Part shown: one piece after another, positions 18,532-26,378 of the stretch
Layout of the letters: each line of letters starts with the position of its first letter
How positions within the stretch are numbered: the first letter of the stretch is position 1
Assembly (NCBI RefSeq): GCF_000269965.1
Contig: NC_017219.1
Location: 992,001 to 1,056,000 of the forward strand
DNA: 64,000 nt
Reading direction: 5' to 3'
Source: Bifidobacterium longum subsp. infantis ATCC 15697 = JCM 1222 = DSM 20088
GTDB lineage: Bacteria > Actinomycetota > Actinomycetes > Actinomycetales > Bifidobacteriaceae
The notes under the pieces: model-generated
The model's database searches: none
Told to the model about the DNA's origin: nothing
What the model saw: the letters and a program-made list of their open reading frames with translations, nothing else
Position numbers and translations under genes: made by a program

Positions 18532-20070
18532 TTGTCTCAAGATCAGCCCATCGTGCTTGACCCCACGTATGCCTCATTCGATGCTGCGGCCCGCCCCGCG
18601 GATCTCGGCGCCACCCATTTCATCGGTATCGGCGGTGCCGGTATGAGCGTTCTGGCCGAAATGCTGCACGCCGAAGGAGTCTCGGTGGACGGCTCCGATC
18701 GCTCACACAGCGCCAAAACCGACCGACTTGAAACGCTGGGCATCACCGTTGAATTCGGGCAGCGAGCCGAAAATGTCGCCCAGGCCGAGACCGTGGTCTA
18801 CTCCAGCGCCATCAAACCGGACAATCCGGAAATCGTCGCAGCGCACGCGGCGGGCAAGCGCATTGTGCATCGCAGTGACATCCTCGCCCTGCTCATGAAC
18901 GGCAAACGAGCCGTCACCGTGGCCGGAGCGCACGGCAAAACCACCACCAGCTCCATGCTGTCCCACATTCTGGTGAACGCCGGTGCCGATCCAAGCTACG
19001 CCATTGGCGGCTTTATCCAAGGCCCGGACGGCACCACGCTGGACGGCGGACACGCGGGCAAAGGCGATATCCTGGTGGCCGAAGCCGATGAATCGGACGG
19101 CAGCTTCGCCAAATATCATCCGACCATCGCCATTATCACCAACTGTGAAGCCGATCATCTCGACCATTACGGCGACGAAGCCCACTACCGTGCCGCGTTC
19201 GTTGCCCACGCCGGCCGGGCCACCGGTCACGTGATCATCAGCATCGACGACCCTGACGGACTTGCCGTGCTGGAGGCCATGCCCGCCGACGTGAAATCCC
19301 ATACCGTTGCCTACGGCACTACCGCGCGTGAATCCCTGCCCGATTTGGGCGGTGCCGCGTATGTCTGGATCGCTTCGGAAAGTGAGACCGCAGGCAGCGG
19401 CGTCGAACAGCTCACCCTGCATCTGCCGGCCGCGGTGACGGCGGGGGAGCCGGTGTCTCAGAGCGTTGCCCTGAAGGTTCCTGGCGTGCACAATGCGCGC
19501 AATGCGGCCGCCGCCATCAGCGCTGCCGTGCTGCTGGGCGTGAGCCCCGCAGACGCGGCCAAGGCGGCCGGCACATTCCTCGGTGCGGCACGCCGTTTCC
19601 AGGTGCGCGGCACGGTCAAGCAGGTCACTGTAGTGGACGATTACGCCCACCATCCCACCGAAATCGCGGCCCTGCTGGATGCGGCCCGACGCCGGTACCC
19701 CGATTCGACCATTCGTGTGATCTTCCAGCCACACCTGTTCTCCCGCACCAAGTTCTTCGCGCACCAGTTCGCCGAATCCTTGGCCAAAGCCGATGACGTC
19801 ATTATCACCGGCATCTTCCCGGCCCGTGAAAAGCAGGCTGATTTCCCGGACATCAGCCCCTCCACCATCGTGGACGCGGCTGCGGGACTCAAGGATGCTT
19901 CCGCAGGCACGTGGATTCAGCCGGTCGAGGATATGTGCCTGGCCGCCAAGATGATGGCCATGCGCGCCCACCACGGCGACGTGATCTTCACCGTGGGCGC
20001 GGGCGACATCACCGACATGGATCAGGTGCTGCTCACCGCACTTGAGGCCCATCGGGAAAGCTGCGAGTGA
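18532..20070 (+). CDS. murC: UDP-MurNAc--L-alanine ligase
   Basis: MurC joins L-alanine to UDP-MurNAc, the first step of stem-peptide synthesis. It has 512 residues. The N-terminal domain contains HFIGIGGAGMSVLAEML, the ATP loop is AGAHGKTTTSSM, and the C-terminal part has DDYAHHPTEIAALL. The start is TTG at 18532, chosen because AAAGGAG stands seven bases upstream and no better start fits. A 100-base gap from murG contains TAATAT (18495-18500), a possible -10 element of an internal promoter without an obvious -35. The stop overlaps the next gene (TGATG). Confidence 0.95.
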   Translation: MSQDQPIVLDPTYASFDAAARPADLGATHFIGIGGAGMSVLAEMLHAEGVSVDGSDRSHSAKTDRLETLGITVEFGQRAENVAQAETVVYSSAIKPDNPEIVAAHAAGKRIVHRSDILALLMNGKRAVTVAGAHGKTTTSSMLSHILVNAGADPSYAIGGFIQGPDGTTLDGGHAGKGDILVAEADESDGSFAKYHPTIAIITNCEADHLDHYGDEAHYRAAFVAHAGRATGHVIISIDDPDGLAVLEAMPADVKSHTVAYGTTARESLPDLGGAAYVWIASESETAGSGVEQLTLHLPAAVTAGEPVSQSVALKVPGVHNARNAAAAISAAVLLGVSPADAAKAAGTFLGAARRFQVRGTVKQVTVVDDYAHHPTEIAALLDAARRRYPDSTIRVIFQPHLFSRTKFFAHQFAESLAKADDVIITGIFPAREKQADFPDISPSTIVDAAAGLKDASAGTWIQPVEDMCLAAKMMAMRAHHGDVIFTVGAGDITDMDQVLLTALEAHRESCE

Positions 20071-21134
20071 TGTCCGGGCGCACGGTCAGATCCGGGGGCA
20101 ATGACAACGGCTCACGTCGTTCGTCCGGAAGTCCCCGCAAGCCGCGCACCATCGGTTCACGCGGAAACACGGGTCACTCGTCGAAGTCTCGCGCTCCCCG
20201 GTCCGTGTCTTCCGGGCATGAGATCGACGAGCCGGAGATCATTGACGATGTGACGGTAGCCAAGGGCCAGGCCGGTGCCTTCGTCGATGCACGACGGTTG
20301 CGCAGCGAGGATTACGTTGCCGAAACGCTGCACCAGACCACCGGCTCCCTAGGAGTCGTATCACGCCCGAAAGTGGTGAATTTCACCGAACGCGCCAAAG
20401 AACGCAAGCGTGCGAACGTACGTGTCGTTGCGTTACGCGTGTTGATTGCTGTCGTCAGCGTGGCTGTAGTGACGGGGCTAACGTGGCTGCTGCTCTTCTC
20501 GTCGGTGTTTCGTCTGGAAACCAGCGAGATCGGCGTATCCGGTGCCAACGAATGGGTGAGCGCGCAGACCATCCATGCCATCGCCGATAAGCAGGCTGGA
20601 AAGTCGTTGTTCCTGGTCTCCACCCATGAGGTCACAGAGCAACTCAAGTCCATTCCCGGCGTCAGCGAGGCCAAGGTCTCCAAACAGTTCCCCAAGTCGA
20701 TGAGCGTGGAAGTCAAGGCGCAACGGCCTGCGGCCATGCTGAAAAGAGGCGATACCCTGACCGCGGTGGATTCCCAGGCGCGTGTGTTGAACTCGGTGAA
20801 GAACGCCAACGTGGATGGCATTCCGGTGATTGAGGTCAAGGATATAGACGCCAGTCTCAAGAACCGTTCGGTGAAGGAGGCGCTGACGATTCTGGGCGCA
20901 TTGCCGGAATCGATGCGTAAGTCCATTACCAAGGTCACCGCTGAGACGCAGGATTCGGTGACCACCACGCTTAACGACGGTGACCGCGTAATCATTTGGG
21001 GTGACTCCTCGCAACTGAAGCTGAAGCTGGCGGAAGTCGAGGAAATCGACAAGAACATCACCGCTGGCACGGCTGGCTTTGCCGGCAAACATCAGATTGA
21101 TGTTTCCGCATCCCAGAAGCCCATCATCAAATGA
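20070..21134 (+). CDS. ftsQ: Cell division protein FtsQ
   Basis: FtsQ/DivIB, the bitopic divisome protein that links early and late division proteins. It has 354 residues (one more if GTG 20067 is used). A basic Ser/Gly/Arg-rich cytoplasmic tail of about 115 residues is followed by one membrane segment (about 118-140, VLIAVVSVAVVTGLTWLLLF) and a POTRA domain (about 143-215) with IGVSGANEWVSAQTIHAIADKQ trimmed here to its core, then the beta domain. The start overlaps the murC stop. No ftsZ follows, unlike most actinobacteria; the tmRNA gene is next. Confidence 0.92.
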   Translation: MSGRTVRSGGNDNGSRRSSGSPRKPRTIGSRGNTGHSSKSRAPRSVSSGHEIDEPEIIDDVTVAKGQAGAFVDARRLRSEDYVAETLHQTTGSLGVVSRPKVVNFTERAKERKRANVRVVALRVLIAVVSVAVVTGLTWLLLFSSVFRLETSEIGVSGANEWVSAQTIHAIADKQAGKSLFLVSTHEVTEQLKSIPGVSEAKVSKQFPKSMSVEVKAQRPAAMLKRGDTLTAVDSQARVLNSVKNANVDGIPVIEVKDIDASLKNRSVKEALTILGALPESMRKSITKVTAETQDSVTTTLNDGDRVIIWGDSSQLKLKLAEVEEIDKNITAGTAGFAGKHQIDVSASQKPIIK

Positions 21135-21152
21135 CGGCGATTCCGTTGGCTT

Positions 21153-21234
21153 CGTTGGTTCCGGGGCGGCGTTCGCTCCGTTGGTCCTGCTGACAACGTT
21201 GGTCCCGTCAATGCCGGGGCGATGTTCGCTGCCG
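21153..21234 (+). repeat. Imperfect direct repeat between ftsQ and tmRNA
   Basis: CGTTGGTTCCGGGGCGGCG (from 21153, continuing TTCGCTCCG) recurs as CGTTGGTCCCG then CCGGGGCGATGTTCGCTGCCG (21197-21234) with an 8-base insertion. It lies in the 178-base gap after ftsQ, which also holds a 6-bp hairpin (TCCGGC/GCCGGA, 21276-21293) and presumably the tmRNA promoter. Meaning unknown. Confidence 0.4.
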
Positions 21235-21312
21235 GCGATTTGCGCGAGTAGCGCCATAGGGTGTATGCTGAAAAGTCCGGCCGAAAAGCCGGAAGTTTGA
21301 TAACTCAAGATT

Positions 21313-21708
21313 GGGGGCGATCGGTTTCGACGGTGACCTGTTCGCTGCAGGGAAGCGTGCCGAGAACGCCGGGTCCGCTCGTGGATGACCCCGGCAAAAG
21401 AATAAGTGCTAAATCTAACCGCACTGAGTTTGCTCTCGCTGCCTGATTTTAGTCAGGATTAACCAGTGAGCAGCCGCTCCGTTCACTCCTCCTCGTCTTT
21501 GGGAGGATGCTGAGCGTCGTTTAGAAGACTTGCTGATGCAGTTGAGCCTCAGGGCTGCATCGGGACTTTAACTGCGGATATGCTCGCCATCAGTTGTCTG
21601 CGACATCGATGGGGGCAGAAAAATCGCCAACTTGGCCAGCAGACTACGCACGTAGAAGACTGTGGGCTCGGTCATCGGACCGGGGTTCAATTCCCCGCGC
21701 CTCCACTA
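21313..21708 (+). ncRNA. ssrA: Transfer-messenger RNA (tmRNA)
   Basis: tmRNA rescues stalled ribosomes by acting as tRNA-Ala and then as message for a degradation tag. The 5' end GGGGGCGATCGGTTTCGAC (from 21313) is diagnostic. The acceptor stem pairs GGGGGCG (21313-21319) with CGCCTCC (21698-21704), and the T arm GGGTTCAATTCCC lies at 21684-21696. The discriminator A is 21705 and the next bases are CTA, not CCA, so the CCA end must be added or trimmed by enzymes. The resume codon GCT (21408) opens the tag AKSNRTEFALAA, stop TGA 21444-21446. Pseudoknot-forming repeats fill the rest. Confidence 0.96.
21408..21446 (+). other. tmRNA tag reading frame (AKSNRTEFALAA)
   Basis: Twelve codons and a TGA inside tmRNA encode the proteolysis tag. 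The C-terminal ALAA is the usual ClpXP-recognised end, and the composition is typical for bifidobacterial tags. Confidence 0.92.
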
Positions 21709-21712
21709 ACTG

Positions 21713-21756
21713 CCTGCTGGTGTTGATACAATTTCGCGCCAGCAGGTTTTGTTTTT
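21713..21756 (+). terminator. Terminator of tmRNA
   Basis: CCTGCTGG (21713-21720) and CCAGCAGG (21739-21746) form a stem directly followed by TTTTGTTTTT, a classical intrinsic terminator just behind ssrA. Confidence 0.85.
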
Positions 21757-21833
21757 GAGTTTTGCTCCAAAATTTGCTCGTTTGCTCCAAAATAGGGGTT
21801 ACGTGAAATTGTTGTGTTGAGCTGGGTAAATAG

Positions 21834-21868
21834 AAAGCCAGCAACCGAAATGATCGGTGCTGGCTTTT
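21834..21868. terminator. Second terminator behind tmRNA
   Basis: AAAGCCAGCA (21834-21843) pairs with TGCTGGCTTT (21858-21867); the A/T ends allow use in both directions. It ends at the tail of the truncated recombinase on the minus strand and probably terminated that gene. Confidence 0.75.
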
Positions 21869-21886
21869 GGATGTTGAGCTTTGCTG

Positions 21887-21994
21887 CTATTGCTCTGGTG
21901 GGCTGGTTCCGTCTTTCCAGATCACGGTCGCTTTGCCATTTGGTGTTATCTCGATGTGTTGGCACAGGGCGTGGAAGGTGGCGGGTGATGTGAA
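21887..21994 (-). pseudogene. C-terminal tail of a phage-type serine recombinase
   Basis: On the minus strand, 35 codons ending at TAG (21887-21889) read FTSPATFHALCQHIEITPNG, then KATVIWKDGTSPPEQ. The pattern (helix, IE-I-P-G--TV-WKDGT, end) resembles the very C-terminus of large serine site-specific recombinases of phages and integrative elements. The frame stops making sense exactly at 21995, where the IS element begins, so the rest of the gene was cut away by the insertion. Standing next to the tmRNA 3' end, it suggests an integrase whose attachment site was in ssrA. The fragment is short, so the family call is tentative. Confidence 0.5.
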
Positions 21995-23111
21995 CTGATT
22001 TTTGTTCCGTATTTCCTCTCACTTGATAGGAGATGATGGAATCATGGCAAAGGGCACTCGATATACGCCGGAGTTCAAGGCGAAGGCGGTCAGGCTGCTG
22101 GCGGAATCGCGTTCCTCGTATTCGTCGGAGACGAACGCGATTCCGCGGTGGCGAAGGATCCGGGGATAGCGCCGGAATCGCTGCGGCGTTGGCGCAACCA
22201 GTCGGACGCGACGGTCGCGGAGGAGACGAGGCAGTCGGCCGAGGACGCGATGGCGGAGCTGAGGAGGCTGCGGGCCGAGAACGCGGAATTGCGTCGGGCG
22301 AACGAGATTTTGACGACGGCGTCGGCTTTTTTCGCGGCCGGGCTCGACCCGACACGGCGTTGATGGCCGCGTACATCGACGAGCATGAAAGCCGTTTCAA
22401 GGTCGGGCCGATCCGCGGGGTCCTTTCCGAATCGTTGGACTGCGGGTTTCTCACGCCGCGCGGCTACCGCATGTTCAGAACACGTCCCGTCAGCCGCATG
22501 CGGGCGGGACATGGGGCGCCGGCCCGCGACATCCTCCAGATCCACTCGGATTTCTTCATGGCCGTGTACGGTTACGGGAAGATGCACGCGCAGCTGGTCG
22601 CCCAGGGCCGGGATCCGGCCAAGGTCGGCCGCGACCAGGTGATGAACATCATGCGCGAGCTTGGCATCCGGGGCGTGCGCCATGGCCGTGAACACGCAGG
22701 AGCTGCCGTTGCGGGCGTTGGAGCAGGCGGTCTCATGGGCCGCGTCCCGCGGCGGCGCGGATGGTCTTATCCACCACGGCGGCCATGGCGCGCAGTGCAC
22801 CGGCACGGTGTGCACCACCAGGGTTATGGGATATGGGATGCTGCCGTCGACCGGCACCGTCGGCGACTCGTGTGACAACGCCATGGCCGAAAGCGCCGAC
22901 GGCGCGTACAGGACCGAGCTGGTATGGCGGCGCAAGCCCTTCGCGGATCTGAAGGACCTGGAATTGGCGACGTTCCGGTGGGTCTCGTGGCGGGGACTCG
23001 AAGCGCCTGCACCGGTCCCTGGGCTACAGGACACCCGAAGCGGTGGAAACCGAGTATTATCAACATCAAGCGGCACAAGCCGCCTCACTATAAGGGCGGA
23101 ACAAAAATCAG
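21995..23111 (+). mobile_element. IS3-family insertion sequence, internally deleted
   Basis: CTGATTTTTGTTCCG (21995-22009) recurs exactly inverted as CGGAACAAAAATCAG (23097-23111). These perfect 15-base ends bracket a two-part IS3-type transposase region, defining an element of 1117 bp. Intact relatives are usually 1.2-1.5 kb, and an internal piece of the integrase gene is indeed missing. No target duplication is visible at the two flanks (GTGAA versus GCCAC), so one flank has been rearranged since insertion. The left end interrupts the recombinase gene and the right end stops 39 bp before an ABC transporter gene. Confidence 0.8.
22044..23092 (+). pseudogene. Broken IS3-family transposase (OrfA and OrfB remnants)
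   Basis: OrfA starts at ATG 22044 (MAKGTRYTPEFKAKAVRLL) and hits a stop after about 42 codons; the rest of its helix-turn-helix and leucine-zipper part (AVAKDPGIAPESLRRWRNQ, RRLRAENAELRRANEIL) continues in another frame from about 22145, which one missing base would explain. OrfB follows (YIDEHESRFKVGPIRGVLSE, MHAQLVAQGRDPAKVGRDQV), then jumps after GIRGVRHG into the middle of the integrase core (SWAASRGGADGLIHHGGHGA, GTVGDSCDNAMAES, RTELVWRRKPF), losing the first catalytic Asp. A last shift precedes RLHRSLGYRTPEAVETEYY and the stop at 23090-23092. It cannot make active transposase. Confidence 0.85.
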
Positions 23112-23150
23112 GCCACTTCACGCCGCAACAGCACTCGAGAAAGGTCACAC

Positions 23151-24059
23151 TTGACTGACTATGCAGTTGACGTACGCGACGTAAGCGTCGTCATTAAGGG
23201 GAAGACGATTCTTTCCCACCTCGACCTCCAGGTGGAAGAAGGTTCGTTCCACGGGATCATCGGTCCAAACGGGGCGGGCAAGACGACGCTCTTTAACGCG
23301 ATCCAAGGGTTTCGAAAGCCGACGGAAGGAACGATCCGAGTCCTCGGCCAGTCGCCCTATCCGCGCAATCTAGCCCTGCTGTCCCAGATCGGGATCCAGC
23401 CCCAGCAGTCGGCGTTCTTCCCGAAGACGACACTCCGCGAGCACCTTCGCGCGGTCTGTGCGATCCAGGGCGCAGAGCACTCCACGATCGACACGCTCAT
23501 CGAGGCCCTCAACCTCGCGAAGGCGGCTGACACCAAAGTGGAGAAACTCTCCGGGGGCGAGCGCCAGCGACTCGCCGTCGCCACCGCGATTGTGCACCGG
23601 CCGAAAGTCCTCTTCCTCGACGAGCCGACGGCAGGTCTCGATCCCGAAGCCAGGTACTCGTTGGTCTCCCTGCTCCAGTCGACCAATCTTCTGGAGATGA
23701 CCACCCTTTATACGACGCACTACCTCGACGAAGCTGAGCGGCTATGTGACACGGTGTCGATCGTCGAACAGGGCAAGATTCTCACGACGTCGAGCCCGAG
23801 CCGCCTCGTCGCCGAGGCCGATCTCGGCTCGACGGTCATTCTCCCCAATGCTCTCCACCAGGCGGATGCGGTGGCGACGCTTCTTGGCCCGGACGCGGTG
23901 CGGGTCACCAAAGACGGGCTCGAGGTTCGGTCTCACGACACGGCCGCTCTGTTCGCGCGCCTCGCTGAAGGCGGGATCGATACACGGCACGCCCAAGTCC
24001 ACGATGGGCGCCTCGAGGACGTCTATCTCCAGCTCACCGGAAGGGATTACGTAGCATGA
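23151..24059 (+). CDS. ABC transporter ATP-binding protein (exporter type)
   Basis: A 302-residue ABC ATPase of the drug/lantibiotic exporter group, partner of the ABC-2 permease that follows. Walker A is GPNGAGKTT (about residue 39), the Q loop is GIQPQQS, the signature is LSGGERQRL, Walker B is VLFLDEPTAGLDP and the switch His lies in TTHYLDEAE. About 80 C-terminal residues form a DrrA-like tail. The start is TTG at 23151 with GAGAAAGG six bases before it. It stands just behind the IS3 right end, so its native promoter is probably gone. Leucine is encoded mostly by CTC, not the CTG preferred in the surrounding chromosome, a sign of transfer. The substrate is unknown. Confidence 0.88.
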   Translation: MTDYAVDVRDVSVVIKGKTILSHLDLQVEEGSFHGIIGPNGAGKTTLFNAIQGFRKPTEGTIRVLGQSPYPRNLALLSQIGIQPQQSAFFPKTTLREHLRAVCAIQGAEHSTIDTLIEALNLAKAADTKVEKLSGGERQRLAVATAIVHRPKVLFLDEPTAGLDPEARYSLVSLLQSTNLLEMTTLYTTHYLDEAERLCDTVSIVEQGKILTTSSPSRLVAEADLGSTVILPNALHQADAVATLLGPDAVRVTKDGLEVRSHDTAALFARLAEGGIDTRHAQVHDGRLEDVYLQLTGRDYVA

Positions 24060-24787
24060 CCAGATACCGCGCATTAACCAATGTCCTTCTTCGCTACGAC
24101 CTACGCGACTGGGCGACCCTTATCTTTACGTTCCTCTTCCCGGCGGGCCTACTCGTTGCGCTCGTGTTGACGATGGGTGACAGTATCGAAGGAATGGACC
24201 TCACCGGGCCGATCAGCGCGAATGTCATGGCCTTCGGCGCGGCCTTCGTGGGAATCTTCGCGGGCGCCACCCACCTTGCGCTGTGGCGCGAAAACGGAAT
24301 GTTCGTCGTCCTACGGAGCTTCCCCATCTCCTCAAACACGGTCATTGCCGCACAGGCGACGGCGGGCATGATCTTCCTGATAACGCAGGCCCTTGCCCTC
24401 TTCGGCATCGCGATGGCACTCGGCATGACTCCGGAGGCGACCGCGCCGATTGCACTCCTGCCCTTGATCCTGGGCTTCCTGCTTTTCTTCATGCTTGGGG
24501 TACTCGTCGGAATCATTCTGCCGTCGATGGCCGGCGTCTCCATGGCAGCGGTCGCCATCATCATCCCCTTGGGAATGATCGGTGGAGCCATGATGCCGAT
24601 TGAGATGCTTCCGAGCTGGGCGCAGACGGCTGCACCGTACACTCCGATCTACCACATGCGCGAGGCCGTGACGATGCCGCTCATTGGCGAGGGGACGTGG
24701 GGTGACGTTGGAATTGGGCTCGGCTATCTGGTCGCTGTGACCGCGATACTCACGTTGATGGCGCAGCGAGCGATGAAGTGGAAGTAG
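24056..24787 (+). CDS. ABC-2 type permease
   Basis: A 243-residue integral membrane protein with six predicted helices of the ABC-2 permease family, overlapping the ATPase gene by four bases (ATGA). Recognisable parts are the first helix TLIFTFLFPAGLLVALVLT, the central block RSFPISSNTVIAAQATAG, and the ABC-2 signature region around IIIPLGMIGGAMMPIEMLPSW followed by the re-entrant PYTPIYHMREAV. With the upstream ATPase it forms a complete homodimeric exporter. Whether it confers drug or bacteriocin tolerance cannot be told. Codon use matches its partner and differs from the chromosome. Confidence 0.87.
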   Translation: MTRYRALTNVLLRYDLRDWATLIFTFLFPAGLLVALVLTMGDSIEGMDLTGPISANVMAFGAAFVGIFAGATHLALWRENGMFVVLRSFPISSNTVIAAQATAGMIFLITQALALFGIAMALGMTPEATAPIALLPLILGFLLFFMLGVLVGIILPSMAGVSMAAVAIIIPLGMIGGAMMPIEMLPSWAQTAAPYTPIYHMREAVTMPLIGEGTWGDVGIGLGYLVAVTAILTLMAQRAMKWK

Positions 24788-24804
24788 AGCTGTGCCTCCC
24801 GGAT

Positions 24805-25363
24805 TCAATTTGTAAGCGCAACGCTTGTGTTCGGGCTGGCTGCCTTCGATTGTAGCCTGGCGATCTCCTCGTCCCACACCTCATTGGGCGTTTTGTAGCC
24901 GAGGAGCTTCATCGGGGTGTCGTTGATCTCCCCGACGATCGCGTCGAGCTCGTCCTGCGTGAGATCCTCGAAACTGGTTCCCTTGGGCAGATAGCGGCGG
25001 ATCCTGCCGTTCCTGTTCTCGTTGCTGCCACGCTGCCAGGAACCGTACGGGTCGGCGAAGTACGTGAGCATGCCCAGCGCCTCGTCCACCAGCACGTGCA
25101 GGGACGCCTCCGTGCCGTTGTCCCACGTGCGGTCGACGCGCGCGGCCGGCGGCATGCCCTTGAAGATCTCGTACTCGGCCCTGGCCGTGGCGGACGCGCT
25201 CTTGTCGTCGACGAGCCGGGCGAACAGCCTGCGGCTCCTGCGCTCCACCTGCGTGTTCACGCAGCGCCTCGACGGCGCGGCGCCGACCACCGGGTCCGAC
25301 TCGAAATGGCCGAACCCCTTCCTGGATCCGACCGCCTCGGGCCGGTCCGCGACTGGATATGAG
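24805..25363 (-). pseudogene. IS30-family transposase, 5'-truncated
   Basis: About 185 codons on the minus strand correspond to the C-terminal half of an IS30-type DDE transposase: ADRPEAVGSRKGFGHFESD (first catalytic Asp and its FGH-E-D context), then RVDRTWDNGTEASLHVLVDE (second Asp), and WQRGSNENRNGRIRRYLPKG with the catalytic Glu, ending in a Lys/Asn-rich tail. The N-terminal helix-turn-helix half is absent; the frame opens only at about 25363, next to a hairpin. The sequence GGATTCAATTTGTAAGCGC around the stop (24801-24819) is probably the IS end. The largest internal start is GTG 25290. It is a dead fragment, though all three acidic residues survive. Confidence 0.85.
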
Positions 25364-25364
25364 T

Positions 25365-25396
25365 AAAGCCCCTGAGATGTATGTCCCAGAGGCTTT
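25365..25396. terminator. Hairpin at the IS30 fragment boundary
   Basis: AAAGCCCCTGAGA (25365-25377) pairs imperfectly with TCCCAGAGGCTTT (25384-25396). A/T ends suggest a bidirectional terminator, probably left from the phage-like element the IS entered. Confidence 0.55.
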
Positions 25397-25464
25397 CACA
25401 CTAATCCTGATACGGAGTATGCCACGGGGTGGATTCACCCTACTCCCGCTTGTGTTTTGTTTTT

Positions 25465-25749
25465 TCAGGCGGCTTGGATGGTGAGGCGTCCGCCGAGGGC
25501 GTGGATTACCTTGGCGATGGTTTGGAAGCTGGGGTTGCCGTCCTTGCTGAGGCTCTTGTAGAGGCTTTCGCGCCCCACGCCCGCGTCCTTGGCGATTTGG
25601 GTCATGCCCCGGGCCTTGGCGACGTTGCCGAGCGCGGCCTGCATGAGTGCGGGGTCGTCGTATTCGGCTATGGCGTTGAGGTAGGCGATGATGTCCTGTT
25701 CGTTTTCGAGGTATTCGCTGGTGTCGTAGTCGGTGAATTCGGTGCTCAT
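25465..25749 (-). CDS. Antitoxin of a HigBA-like addiction module
   Basis: A 94-residue DNA-binding protein of the addiction-module antidote family. The N-terminal half (TDYDTSEYLENEQDIIAYLN) is the toxin-neutralising part, and the C-terminal half is an XRE/Cro-type helix-turn-helix (GMTQIAKDAGVGRESLYKSL, then PSFQTIAKVIHALGG). Such antitoxins bind a RelE/HigB-like ribosome-dependent RNase and repress their own operon. Its start overlaps the stop of the toxin remnant by three bases, with AAGGA upstream. The toxin is deleted (next entry), so the antitoxin is an orphan; it could still guard against a related toxin brought by phage or plasmid. Confidence 0.88.
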   Translation of the reverse strand: MSTEFTDYDTSEYLENEQDIIAYLNAIAEYDDPALMQAALGNVAKARGMTQIAKDAGVGRESLYKSLSKDGNPSFQTIAKVIHALGGRLTIQAA

Positions 25750-25931
25750 TGTCGTTGTTCCTTGCAGTCGTTGAGGATGTCGTGGGCTTGTCTGATGTCG
25801 GTCTGCTGGGTGCTTTTGTCGCCGCCTGCGAGCTTGCAGGCATCGAGCCGGGCTTGGATGGCGGCCTTCGCTTTGTGGTCCCTGAGTTTCTTGAACCACT
25901 TGCGGTATTCGGCGGATTGCTTGATTTCTAT
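25746..25931 (-). pseudogene. HigB/RelE-type toxin remnant with internal deletion
   Basis: Upstream of the antitoxin on the minus strand, 61 codons read IEIKQSAEYRKWFKKLRD, HKAKAAIQARLDACKLAG and then GDKSTQQTDIRQAHDILNDC. The start and end match the phage-derived Gp49-like/HigB killer family (usually about 95-105 residues). The middle, with the substrate-binding strands, is missing in frame, joining CKLAG to GDKST. The codon where Met is expected is ATA (25931-25929), and no ATG, GTG or TTG follows the upstream in-frame stop. It is therefore most likely inactive. It was too short for ordinary gene finders. Confidence 0.8.
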
Positions 25932-25937
25932 ACCTCT

Positions 25938-25966
25938 ATTGTAGCCTACAGACTACATCATGTCAA
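25938..25966 (-). promoter_or_regulatory. Consensus promoter and palindromic operator of the toxin-antitoxin operon
   Basis: On the minus strand TTGACA (25966-25961) and TACAAT (25943-25938) are separated by exactly 17 bases, a near-perfect sigma70 promoter. The palindrome TGTAGGCTACA overlaps the -10 element, and TGTAG occurs once more just upstream, a likely autoregulatory operator. The predicted transcript would begin at or near the first toxin codon, leaving no leader. Confidence 0.75.
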
Positions 25967-26378
25967 GCCGGACGGCCGCTGGAGCCCATAGCCAACGCAA
26001 GAATCTCCCGTATGTTGAACTCCCAGTAGCCGTCATCGACGGGTCTCGAGCTGGGGAGTTTGCCCTGGTTGAGCCAGTTGCTGATCCGCTTGCGGCTGAC
26101 CTCGTACCCGTAGTTTCCCTTGAGCCATTGGCTTATGCCTGCCGGGGTTTTGGTCAGGTGGGTTGATTCGGCCTCGGCTTGGCTTTGCTCGCGCAGCTCG
26201 GCCACGTTGACGGGGTTGCCGCACCTGCACAGGCGCAGCGCCTCGCCCTTCGCGGCCATCACTTCGCGTCCGCATTCGGGGCATACGCCGATTATCCGGC
26301 GCGTGCGCGGCCTGCGGTCAACCTTGGCAGAGCGTCCACGGTGCCTCGACCTGCTGGTTGCCGCAGTATTGGCATGGT
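25963..26378 (-). pseudogene. Phage-type zinc-ribbon/helix-turn-helix protein remnant
   Basis: The minus strand encodes IGVCPECGREVMAAKGEALR, a LCRCGN pair completing a zinc ribbon, then THLTKTPAGISQWLKGNYGY, VSRKRISNWLNQGKLPSSRP and DGYWEFNIREILALA, a helix-turn-helix ending typical of small bifidobacterial and actinophage DNA-binding proteins. Just upstream in another frame (26378-26318) stands PCQYCGNQQVEAPWTLCQG, the usual first zinc-binding part of the same kind of protein. The linking part is lost and the frames disagree, so an internal deletion with frameshift is likely. The C-terminal frame is open from GTG 26397, so a truncated protein could still be made. Confidence 0.6.

Noticed and set aside
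21261..21446. 61-codon frame ending in the tmRNA tag
   Set aside because: It is not a gene: the last twelve codons are the tmRNA tag frame and the rest is tmRNA 5' sequence and upstream DNA.
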